Shown piece after piece: positions 21,801-31,383 of a stretch of DNA of 64,000 nucleotides. Origin of the DNA: Ancylostoma caninum (taxonomy: Eukaryota > Nematoda > Chromadorea > Rhabditida > Ancylostomatidae); assembly GCA_037903475.1 (NCBI GenBank), contig JBAJFG010000140.1, forward strand, positions 1,736,001 through 1,800,000. Direction: 5' to 3'. Position numbers and translations under genes: made by a program. Position 1 is the stretch's first letter. Every line of letters begins with the position of its first letter. The notes under the pieces are model-generated. The model did no database searches. It had not been told where the DNA came from and saw nothing but the letters and a program-made list of their open reading frames with translations.

Positions 21801-23466
21801 CAAATATTTTTCCGTTGTGCAAAACTGTGAATTTTCCTTTACGTTATCATACGTGTACATTTTAGCGGTGTAATTCTTGTGGTAGTCGGCGGACTCCGGA
21901 AGCGAAAATTGCGTGTGGCAGCTGTGAGCTTGTGGTGCACTATTACTGTACACGTCCAAAGCTGTCAGAAAAACCGACTTTGTAAGTTATCCAAGCAGAA
22001 AGGACTTAATTTATTTTTCATGACAATTATTGACAGTCTTCAATCTCTTCTATCTTCTCTCCTCGCACAAACTTTCATGCTTTCTTTTTCACACTGCTTT
22101 CTTTTTCTAGCTGGTTGTGTCCTACGTGCAAGCTTGCTGAGGCTAAGAAGAAGAAAGAAGAGGCGGCGAACCAGCGCGTTTCTGCAAAACCAAATTACAA
22201 GGAAGACGATGAGGAGAGTGGTGATGAATCTGGAGAAGATGAAAGCGACGCTTCTGCTAGTGATGATGACGATGACTTCTTCTCGAAAAAGGTTTTTGAG
22301 GCTTTTCAAAGTGGCTTAATTCTGTCGAATGTGCTCGCGCTTAGGAACCAGTATCAATTTTTAAGCCTCGTCGGGCCGTTAAACGAAAGGGCTTTAGCAT
22401 ATTTGATGACGAGGTGACCGAGGACAAAACGTCGCGAGCGAAACGAGCAAAAGTGAACAAGGTGGCAGAGGTATGTGTATGCTTCTTTGTATCCATATTT
22501 TAGTCGTACTTCTACTTCATAGCAGTAGGTTACTTTGGATCCATCCTTAGGAACTAGTGATGAAGGGATCACATTGACATGGCGTCAACGACGTCATGCT
22601 TCTGGCCTAGTTCGCGCCTAAAGCCGGGTACTGTGAAAATTTATCACAGCTTGCACGGAGTGTCTTTTTTCTGAGGCATTTGTTGTTGTGTTCAGTTTAT
22701 ATTGTCAGCTAAGTTTTTTTTTATATTAAGCAAGAAAAGATTGGTAATAGTATTCCATTTGGGTGCTTTTACCCAAGAGTATTTGTGTACTTTTGCCGAG
22801 CAGCAATTCCCCTTGAAATTCCATGTTTTTTTTTGGGTAGCTAAGACAGTGTTGTGATTACCTGCAAATTTCAATGCATAATATCGCTTACAATCTAAAG
22901 GATACGTGCTTGATAACGACCTAACAGGGATTCCTGTGATTGCTTGTTTTCATTTTTTACGTACATGCACCATCAACAACCCGTCATTGTTCCTTATCTT
23001 CTTCCTTGCAAGCTTTACAATTTTTATTGTTTTTCTAGGATTGCCTGGATCTTCTGAATCGAGTGAAGTCGTCGAATCGACTATACCGCGCTTTGCAAGC
23101 TATTCCACCTGGTCGAGCTACGAGGAGAGCAGCACCATCCTCCATCGACAGCTTAGAAGAGGGTATATCTCAGGTAAGAACTGTTTACATTGCTACCTTT
23201 CCACCTTATTTCTTGCCTTTTCGTCTTTCTTTCCGTTCCCAATGGTCACTCTTTAGTATGCCTCACTGAGCTCATTCGCTGCTGATCTGGATTCATTTTT
23301 CAAATACGCTCACTCATATTTAGAGGTAGTATTTTTTTGTATTCAATTTTAATGCTTGGCTACTAATTTTTACTGATATGTTCAGGAACATAATGAGCGA
23401 AAGCTGGAAGATCTCGAGAATTTACTTAGCGAGTTGGACCTTGATTCCATAATTAAATTACGTTAG
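15837..23466 (+). CDS. BAZ1A: ACF1/BAZ1A-type ISWI-associated chromatin remodelling subunit
   Basis: This nuclear protein would partner an ISWI ATPase to space nucleosomes. I assembled 29 exons, all phase-consistent, giving 1267 aa: 15837-15955, 16482-16639, 16724-16823, 17094-17201, 17291-17372, 17428-17547, 17621-17866, 17928-18083, 18151-18278, 18542-18653, 18722-18890, 18953-19059, 19113-19219, 19294-19432, 19492-19617, 19695-19769, 19982-20281, 20341-20531, 20861-20960, 21026-21093, 21150-21327, 21478-21562, 21643-21785, 21866-21981, 22111-22291, 22366-22470, 23039-23173, 23257-23325, 23386-23466. Domains in order: WAC-like (about 40-150, KKWSCRHDPQVFCFTHEQA); Lys/Glu-rich segment (about 240-300); DDT (about 455-540, FTDCLIFTQFFSSLKKF); WHIM parts (about 620-660; GQDRHFRNYYWF near 770); coiled coil (about 685-760); PHD finger (about 1040-1086, CNSCG, CGSCELVVHYYC, WLCPTC); acidic run; AT-hook-like PRRAVKRKG (about 1139); weak bromodomain-like end (YASLSSFAADLDSFFKYAH). 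C. elegans athp-2 is the likely counterpart, from memory. The weakest junction is the acceptor at 21643. Confidence 0.9.
16140..16400. repeat. GC-rich insert in the first intron of the ACF1-like gene
   Basis: The first intron (15956-16481) contains a CpG-rich block unlike the AT-rich introns that follow. It has open frames on both strands but no recognised protein, splice context or second copy that I could find. It is probably inserted repeat DNA. Confidence 0.3.
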
Positions 23467-24194
23467 TGCTCATCAACACATCACATTACTTCCTCGTTAC
23501 CCAACGATCTATGAGCCCGGTTGATGCTCTAAACCTTAAATTATTTTGCATGTTATTGTATTTGCAAGAATTTCCCAAAGAGTTCGTTTTGGTATTCCCG
23601 TTACTTGTTGTAGATTATCAGATTGGTTGGTTCTGACTAGCATTTACTAATCCTCATTGAACTTGCTCTCGATCATCCCGTATCTCACGTGATCACCTCA
23701 TTAATTCTTTCCGTTTAGGGGTTCTTAGTATACGAGTTTCACTCGTCTTTTTTTCTTTGTTCGGTCCCAGTCTTTTGTATAACGGAATGATGCGGTTATC
23801 TGTAGCAACGTCTACCATTATATTCCTTTTTGATGTAATTATTGTAAATTAAACGACGATTAGAGACAATGTCTAAAGCGTACGATCGGTTGCTTTCTAA
23901 TGTGGATGTGTCTTCTTCAAGTCAGACCAGGAGCAGTGACAGTGCAACTGGCTGCTGGCAAAGTGGGATTAAATTAGGAATGTAAAGCAGACGTGTAGTC
24001 CCAGTAAGGAAGTACAACTTCGTGGTGTCGTCACACTTTTCCTGTACCATACTAATGCTGTTTTATGCAAGGTTGGTTGTACCTCTTGATTCGATTATTC
24101 TGAATAATTGATAAATGTCTCTTTGTACTTATTGGTTTCATTGTATTATGATCGTAACCGCTGGAGTTGGTAATATGTACTGTCTGTTCCACTA
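23467..24194. other. 3' region of the ACF1-like gene
   Basis: AT-rich sequence follows the stop codon. No exact AATAAA was picked out close to the stop. No further coding signal is seen. Confidence 0.3.
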
Positions 24195-24332
24195 ATCTTG
24201 TATATTGGACGAGGTCCAAGATGAGGTAAGTCCCGGCACGTGGCAATGTTTTGCTTACGTCCAATATGACAAGGAATATGACGACGTGATGGGATTTACC
24301 TACTCTTGGAGTTGGTCCAATATGCGAGATTA
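24195..24332. mobile_element. Small inverted-repeat element (family J)
   Basis: ATATTGGACGAGGTCCAAGA with TGAGGTAAGTCCC on the left is mirrored by GGGATTTACCTACTC and TTGGAGTTGGTCCAATAT on the right. No second copy was noticed in the window. The minus-strand frame that spans it (24052-24414) is explained by this repeat. Confidence 0.5.
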
Positions 24333-24690
24333 TAGCTATAATACACTCGGATTTGATTGACAGAGTTCTGCTGGGGATCTCCGTGATTAGTGCTGGAAAG
24401 TCAACGATATGCATATGCGTGCGCAGTTTGCATGAAAAACAAGAAGCGGGAAGGGTTTCATTCTACGGGAAGTGCAGAAAAAAAAGAAAACATTGGGCTG
24501 TTTGTTGGCGACGAAGTGAAATTAGAAATAAAAGTATGGAATAAAACATTAGAACGTGTAGAATAGTCCATTGATATCTAGCACAAAGTCGTTCAGATGT
24601 CACTGCTTCACCCGCTGTTTTATTTTTTGCCGAGAGCCATTTTTTTCAGTCCAAACAGCACACATATATACGTGAATTTATGCCTCTATA

Positions 24691-24799
24691 GCTATATTTG
24701 TAGTTCATCGGAGTCCGATCCGATCGGATAACGAAGATCAATACGTATCTTTTGTAATCCGACCTGATCGGAATGCGATGCACTATAAATGTAGCTTAT
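24691..24799. mobile_element. Short palindromic element, family G
   Basis: GCTATATTTGTAGTTCATCG and GAGTCCGATC on the left are mirrored by TGATCGGAATGCGATGCAC and TATAAATGTAGC on the right, around the loop GAAGATCAATACGTATC. A diverged portion is also present at 6691-6784 next to the large fold-back element. Confidence 0.6.
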
Positions 24800-25259
24800 G
24801 TTGAGGTTGGGTTTGGGTTCGGGTAGGTTTCGTGTCTCCCATTTCATCTTACGCAGTCTGTGAATGAATCAATTATCCACGTGGGCATACGGCCTACTGA
24901 GAAGTCGGAAGCACACATTACTGGCGAGGAAGAACTAGCGGTATTTGGAAGATGGCTTTCGCACTTTTACATGTTAATCAGACTAAAATCTTAAGTGCAT
25001 GTGAATTTGTAGCGTCATTCTACTCACAATTCCTTTTACTGATAGTACCCTGTCCAAAACTAAGGCCAACCGGTTCATTACGAGAGAAATGCGTTTATTA
25101 GGTGTTGTGTTTCCATGGTGTGCGCAACAGAATTTCTACATATTATTCAGCAGACGTGGCGGGCAACCAGCACATTTACGGACCGCTCCGCCCAGGTGGT
25201 CTGTGAGCTGCACTTTCGGACCCTCCGAAAACGGGGTTTTCGTCATTTTTTATGAGCGT
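24800..25259. other. Stretch without a supported gene
   Basis: Nothing recognisable is seen. Confidence 0.3.
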
Positions 25260-25352
25260 TGACATACATCTTTGGAATTAGCGTGACGAGGAGGTCTAAA
25301 GCCTATTGGTATTTTCAGTCCACGAAACGAGGTGACACACTGCCTTTAAATA
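25260..25352. repeat. Solo end of the TTAAAGGCAGTGTC element family
   Basis: AGCGTGACGAGGAGGTCTAA and then GAGGTGACACACTGCCTTTAAA match the right-hand part of the complete element at 53544-53748 (CAGCGTGTCGAGTAGGTCCG, GAGGTGAGACACTGCCTTTAA). No matching left end was found nearby, so this copy is truncated. Confidence 0.5.
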
Positions 25353-25559
25353 AAACATTCCGATTTCACATACTACCAAAGGTGGACGCAAGGTAGGGGG
25401 TCACGCCTTCTCCACGAGTGTCGCCAAATGGGTCGCCAAACTTATGAAATCACTTTACAAAACAAACAAAACAATTGTATTAATTATTTCTGTTTCTTTA
25501 TTTTTAATATTGTTTTTTAAATAATTCTTATTGACTGTCAATTATTACGATTAGTTGTC

Positions 25560-25665
25560 TTATTATAATTTTATCTTCCATCTGGTCCTCAAAGACCACG
25601 CTTTTTCCCACCCCCCCCCCCTTCCCTCCCGCCCACTTTCTCCTTCCGCCACTGCATACAGCTAC
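25560..25665. repeat. Repeat ending ...CCGCCACTGCATA with a C-run, copy 1
   Basis: AATTTTATCTTCCATCTGG, a run of about 12 C and CTTTCTCCTTCCGCCACTGC match the block at 34686-34798 (AATTTTATGTTCCGTCTGG, C-run, CTTTCTGCGTCCGCCACTGC). Read on the minus strand it would begin GCAGTGGCGGA, a common transposon-end motif. Confidence 0.5.
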
Positions 25666-26900
25666 TGACTAACCAATGCCAGATTTTAGAAACTGATTTT
25701 CTTGCGTCAGAATGCTAACATTATGCGAATAATTATTGTTTCATGAATAGACGTGGCTGCGTCCATGCACTCATAGATTCAACTGCACCTAGGCAAACCA
25801 CGACCCCGCACAAAGGGCACTGAGGGCGGGGTGGCGTCGCCCTGTGCGCTCCACGTGAATTTTTCCGATATCAGACGGCGGCGACGCACTCTTGGCGAGC
25901 ATCAAGCTAATTTCTCATGTTGCAGCCAATTTTTCGCAATTCTGCCCTGCAAAGGACTATTGTTTGTCCAACAGCTTCTCCAATTTTCGCATTTTTCTCT
26001 GGAGATTTGGCGACCATTTTGTAAAAGGCGACTGTTTTGAAATTTTGCAGAAGTGCGACAGCCGCAGTCGAGTTTTCAAAAGAGATTTCGCTCTTGTCAC
26101 ATTTGTGTCCTCAGACATGACGCCAAACGAGATGCACTTTTGTTTTTTACGCGGCCCGCTCCTCTTTGGCGCTTCCCAGACGAAAGTTCTTTTTATTTCA
26201 TTCCTTTTTTCGAGTCGAAATGAATGCTGTTCTTATGAGATCATTTCAGATTTTTGTGTGTGCGTTCTCTGATGGAATTATACATATGTGGCGAAAATAT
26301 GCATTGTTGCATTAAAAGATGATGTTCCGATAGGATATCTAGGCAAAAGTTTGAAAATGGGCATGAAATTTGATACATACATGCTTCCCGCTTGTGAAGT
26401 GCAAAAAAGGTGTCTGTGCTGCCCGTCCGTCCGTCCATCTGTTCATGTGGGCCCATAGGATTGGAATACGAGCATTATTGGAATAGTGCATCCAATGGCC
26501 CCTACAGTCTGCCTCAGCAGGGACCCTGTAGTGAGAGCCGATTAAAGTACATTTCTCGCGGATTCGGGAAGAAGCAGCGCGGCGCTGGAGTCACCGCTGC
26601 AATGGCAAATTATAGCGTTTTCATCATAGTTCCCCATTCTAACTGGTTTCACTATCGAGAAAACTAACTAACTATTAAGAAAACCCTGCGGTTTGGTATC
26701 ACGCTTTATATTCCAGCGCGAGCGGCCGGTCGCGCTGCGTGCTACCCACCTCCGCGAAAAACGCACTTCTATCGACGCTCAGTGTAGATGTGAGCGCATC
26801 TATGCATACAAATACAAAAAAAACATCTTCTACAATAAAAACGCTGCTGAAACTCTGGCTTGTTACCAGCGTAGTATCACTCTCTTTTTTCTATATGCTA
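25666..26900. other. Stretch without a supported gene
   Basis: The plus-strand frame at 25892-26272 is open but AT-rich and hydrophobic, with no splice or domain support. Nothing else was found. Confidence 0.3.
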
Positions 26901-27806
26901 CAGGGTGCGCGCGAATTATTGGCGCGTGGTTTTTTGAGCCCCAATCAGGAAGGATTGAGTGAAATCACAAGTCATGTTATAGGTGTCCTTCCTTGAGTCA
27001 TCTCTACCGTAGACATTAGCTGGTTTCCCAAATGACCCTTTCCTGTGCCTACACAGGCTTCGGGAAATCTCCTGGTCAAATCGCTGGTGGCACGGGGTTC
27101 GTGACAGCGCCCTTCCTTCCAAGATTTTCTGAAGTAGACTTTAGGAGACTCCAACCATACATGTACGATAGGTCACGTCTAAGTTTCAACTACAATGCGC
27201 TCATCGTTAGTGTGACCACCAAGTGATTATCATGCCGAGAACAGGCGTTGAATCTAACAGACCGTTTTTAGCTTTTTTTTTGCGAACTCAGGACTGCTAG
27301 TCATCAGAAGAGCAAATATAGTACTCGTTTCTGAACAGTGGAAAACTCCCAACTCTACTAGTAAAAAGTGGCTTTTACAAGCTCGTCCGTCCCCAGTTTG
27401 CAATACAAAATTCGTTCAAAATTGGTTTCACGGATGATTTCCTTGAATTTTGGCTTGAAGGGATTGTCCACGTAACTCAATTCATTGGCATTCTTATGAG
27501 CTCCGCTTCGGATATGTTAGTGAGCAAGGTCTGTAGTACTAAATGGATAGCAATAGACTGGCTGAATTTCGTCCCCTGAAGAATCCTGAAAATTTTTCTT
27601 GAAATAACACTAGCGTGTCAAGGGTGGTCTGAGCTAAATGCTTCTCCAAGTCTTTACAGACCCGGAAAGAGGTCACCGGCAAACTTGCTGATATTTACGG
27701 TAGGTATTGCTCCCGCAAATATACCCACAACACGACCTATGAATTCGTTCAATCACCGCTGATTGAGGCTCAAAAAATCACGCGCCAATAATTTGTGCGC
27801 ACCCTG
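26901..27806. mobile_element. 906-bp element with about 55-bp inverted ends and TA flanks (family I)
   Basis: The left end CAGGGTGCGCGCGAATTATT followed by GGCGCGTGGTTTTTTGAGCC is mirrored at the right by TTGAGGCTCAAAAAATCACG and CGCCAATAATTTGTGCGCAC then CCTG. TA sits outside both ends (26899-26900 and 27807-27808), as in Tc1/mariner insertion. The interior lacks a recognisable transposase. It contains a broken minus-strand coding exon at 27358-27585, so the element may be a non-autonomous copy that captured host sequence, or a decayed autonomous one. Confidence 0.75.
27358..27585 (-). pseudogene. Broken exon of unknown protein inside a TA-flanked element
   Basis: On the minus strand a good acceptor (GAAAAATTTTCAG) opens a frame with protein-like composition: DSSGDEIQPVYCYPFSTTDL, then AH, an in-frame TAA, and HIRSGAHKNANELSYVDN, PFKPKFKEIIRETNFERIL, YCKLGTDELVKATFY and two stops. 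The sense codons on both sides of the internal stop look equally coherent, which suggests a once-functional exon. It does not resemble a transposase I know. It may be captured host sequence or part of the element's own lost gene. Confidence 0.4.
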
Positions 27807-27808
27807 TA

Positions 27809-30509
27809 CTTTCCGAAGGTTCAATGCACTCTCTTTTTTGAATTTTCGAATTTTTCTTGTTGCCGCATGATTTTGGAAGAAATCTTCTTTAGGCATTTGG
27901 CAAATCTGTGCCTTTTTGACGGAAGTCCTATTATCTTCCTCCACACTTCCCTTGGCTTAGTTTTCAGGGAAGAGAGGATGGTAGAAGAGGAACGACTTTA
28001 GATGCCCTCACTTCAGCAGGACCGCCTGAAAATTTTGTCGCAAATACGTAGATTGTATCTAACAATTCTCTTCGTTTTCTTTCTGTTTCTTTTCTCTGTC
28101 CTCCGAGACTCTGATTCGTCTTTCTTTCTTCTTCTCAACTCTTATCTTGTCGTCTTGAAATGTTTTGTTACACCCTAAACCCGTGTTGCCAAGACGAATG
28201 AGCGATGGCAACGACTCAACACGTTTCATTCGTTCTTTGCTTTCTGCTTGAAGACGCTCACATGGCTTCAATTTGACGCTGCCGGTGGCATGTAACATTC
28301 AAAACTGCCGATAAGAGCGGGTTTACAGTGGTGGTTTACAGCCTTGCGCGGTGTGACTGGTCTCGACTGCGTTTTTCCCCGTCCATATGGGCGCTTGTTC
28401 CGTACCCAAGCAGCGGCTGATTCTTTGAATTACATCACAGTTTTAGTCGAATTTTCATTCTGAAGCTTGATATCATGACTTCTCAGTGCTCATTTCAAAA
28501 TCGCTCATTATACGAAGCTCAACTGCTGTTGACTGTTTGGTGTTCAGAATCGCAGAACTCAGCCCACCCAGTTCAGTCTATTTTTCGTCCCTGAAGGCAC
28601 AAGTGAGATGGACATTAAGTGAGATGGACATTTCCTTGTGCAACGGTAACGAGACAAAATAAGGATAATAAATTCAATTTAAAAAAGAGGTAAGAAATCA
28701 ACGGGATGCGGCAAGAAAAGAGATCCAGTACTGTGGTTGAGGGAGAACTTCAAATGATGCTAAGGCGTTTATGTAGATGTTGCCCCGAAAAAATGGTCCA
28801 TCACAGATCATGAATAGACCGCGACATCTTCACTCGAACTATCCTTAAATAAATAAACTTAACGAAAGAATAAAAAGCAAGCAAAAATAAAAAAGAAAAA
28901 GTTAAGGGAAGGCTCCGCTACGTTCCTTCTCTTAGACGGAGAAAAGGAAAAGTAAGCAACCGCCCCTGGAACTCCTTAGTAAGGAGGGGAGGTTGTTTAC
29001 TGGTAAAGGAAACTAAACTGTAATGTCGGCGTCCTTAGTGGAACCCACCCTCCACCAGAAATAAAGTGGCTAGAACCTCCAGAGACGGTAGGTTCACAAA
29101 ATTCGGGAGATTTCATTATAGTACTCCACCAGAGTGCAGTACAATCGGTTACGCAAGATTATACTGAATTCTTATAGTCGAAATTTGCCGTGGGCTTTGA
29201 AGTGCTGATGGTGAAAAATTATCAGCTTATCACAGAGAACACAAAGAATATTAATTTACCTTTGAGGATACTCCACTGGGAATCGTGTACCTAGAAACTT
29301 CATCTAAAGTCTTTGCCTCCATACGTCGCGCCAGTTTACACAGGCTCTGAACATGCGTGCGGAGTATGGCACGAAACATAGGGCTGCGCATTCAAACGCA
29401 CGTGAAAGACACCAGGGCCGCTGGATTTCCCAAATATTTCGCGCAAGGATCTCAAGAGCGAAAACTTCCATGGGTGCTTTAGTTGAAAACTTCTCCTTCC
29501 CATACTCTTCTTTTCATTTGGTGAGGCCAACTGCAGAAAAAGTCTCCCAAAAGACAGGCACAATTCAACTTGAGGAACTGATACATACATAGTTACCGGG
29601 CCAGATTCAGGCAAAATTCTTTAGTTTTCTCAGGTGTGAGATTAACGCAACTTGGCTTCTACCTTGATGTCAAATCGATTTCGCACTATTGAAGAGTATG
29701 TGTATCTGACTTTCTCAGTCCTAATAAATTCTTTTCCCAATATTCTTCTTCTTCTATAGAAAACCCCCTTGTATTTTGCTGTATACATTGGATTTGCTCT
29801 GTTACTACGGGAGAAAATGAAGGATTAACGAAATCCGCGACGTAAGGCTTAGAATTCCCTCGTCTGCTACTCAAAACATCGGACAACTCTCCCTTTCACC
29901 CCTCATAATTAGTGTTCGAATCTACTTTCTCCTCAGCGCAAGTGTGTGAGGTGCATGTGATGTGCCAGAAAGCTAATAGGAAGGTGTCATCCATAGGACT
30001 TCTGTTAGAATGACGTGAAAGGGATAATTCAGTTGTTGTGTTTGTTAATTAGTGTCCATTATAGCAGTTAACTACGGTTGACCTATTACTCCATCTACAA
30101 TTCAGTGAGATTTCAGTGTAAATACATGGGACAGAAAGAATTCTTTAATTCTTCTTGGGCTTGTGAATACTTGAATAACGCCAGCTCTTAGCGGCTATTA
30201 TTTAATTGAGAAGGTAAATTTTCAGCAAAATTGTGCGTTCATGGAAAGTTTCCATACTGCAGGTACCCTTTTCTCGGAATTTGCTCTGGTTCGCCGTCGC
30301 TCAGGTGATATCGATTTTCTTACTTATCGACTATCGACTATGAATGGCTCGTGCTCTTCTCGCGCCCACGATGCCCCTCCCAAAATCGATAGGTATCGGA
30401 AACTATGTCGTCGAACGACGCCGATGCAGGGCTCTATACTCTACGTGGAGTGTAGCGCCAGTCTAACAACTTACAATGGATACTCCTGCTCTCTGCGATT
30501 AATGTCGTA
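27809..30509. other. Stretch without a supported gene
   Basis: Both strands have open frames at 29336-29614, and a GC-rich patch at 30240-30480 has partly protein-like plus-strand frames (MARALLAPTMPLPKSIGIGN is one), but stops and missing splice sites prevent a model. A short direct duplication (AAGTGAGATGGACATT) is at 28602-28632. A small inverted repeat (ACCTCCCC/GGGGAGG type) is near 28960-29000. Confidence 0.3.
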
Positions 30510-30689
30510 CAGGAAAAACGTCCAAACGTCCGTGTGCAAGGGGCGGGACCGCGGCGCGGCGTGGCACTCGGCTTCTCTGCTGCTGGCAGAAGTGGACATC
30601 CAGAGCTAGCATGCAGAGCTCCTGTGTCTCTGCTCAAGAGAGCGGCACCGTAGTCCCGCCCCTTGCACACGGCCGTTCGGAGTTCCCTG
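30510..30689. mobile_element. Palindromic miniature element, family C relative (copy 3)
   Basis: The left end CAGGAAAAACGTCCAAACGT with CCGTGTGCAAGGGGCGGGAC is mirrored by GTCCCGCCCCTTGCACACGG and CCGTTCGGAGTTCCCTG on the right. TA is at 30508-30509 and 30690-30691. The outer end resembles family C copies (GGAAACTCCAAACG), but the interior differs. Confidence 0.75.
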
Positions 30690-30967
30690 TAACAATTGCA
30701 AGGCCAGTTAATTGCAATAGATTTCGATTTAGAAATACACTCAAAATCAAAACAAAAGCACTGCTATGCGTTTTGAGCTTTTGTTCACCTTAGAGTGTTT
30801 CAGAAACAGTGAAAGTTGAGTAGCCGCGATACCTGCCTGCGGCACCTCTTTTGTCAAATGCCGTGTCCTTTCTAGAAGTCTATTGTCTTCAATGTCTCAG
30901 CAACTCCCATTCCTATCTCAAGTGTTTTGCGATTTCCATAACTGCAAACTTGCCTCCCTTTTTCTAG

Positions 30968-31383
30968 GCAATTACACGTCAGTAATGTTACGTCAAGCAC
31001 CAGTACGAAGGCCCCGCAAATCTTCTATTAAGATAAAAAGAAGGCAGAGTGGGCGAAAACCGCTGTATAACGACTGTTCTTATTGTCTTTCACATGTGCA
31101 CGGAAGCTCACTTCCGTTATCTGAAAGCTGTCACAAATTGCGAAGGGACAAGCACAAAAAGGGTCGTTGGAAGTGCAAGCTGTGCCATTTTCAGCCCATG
31201 CTCACAAAAACGTGCTGCGTTAGCATTTTGAAGACATCGCTTTCACTCTATAAATATATATTTATGTCCGGGTATCTTGGTAACGCCTGCTGGCTACTAT
31301 ACAGTCGTCTAGAATGTCTTCTGAAGCATGCTGTTTCCCAAAATAAAACTGTGGCTGAATCATTGATGTGGAATCCCCGGTGA
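30968..31383 (+). CDS. Possible exon with a zinc-binding cysteine pattern
   Basis: A good acceptor (CCTTTTTCTAG) opens a frame that starts basic (VRRPRKSSIKIKRRQSGRKP) and continues with YNDCSYCLSHVHGSSLP, ESCHKLRRDKHKKGRWKC and KLCHF. The two C-x2-C pairs about 30 residues apart, separated by a lysine/arginine-rich stretch, would suit a small zinc-ribbon-like fold. The frame stays open for 138 codons. The last third (after KTCC) reads as generic hydrophobic sequence and may be intron or chance. No upstream exon was identified. The family is not recognised. Confidence 0.3.

Noticed and set aside
24052..24414. Minus-strand open frame of 120 codons
   Set aside because: It spans the inverted-repeat element at 24195-24332 and shows no splice or domain evidence.
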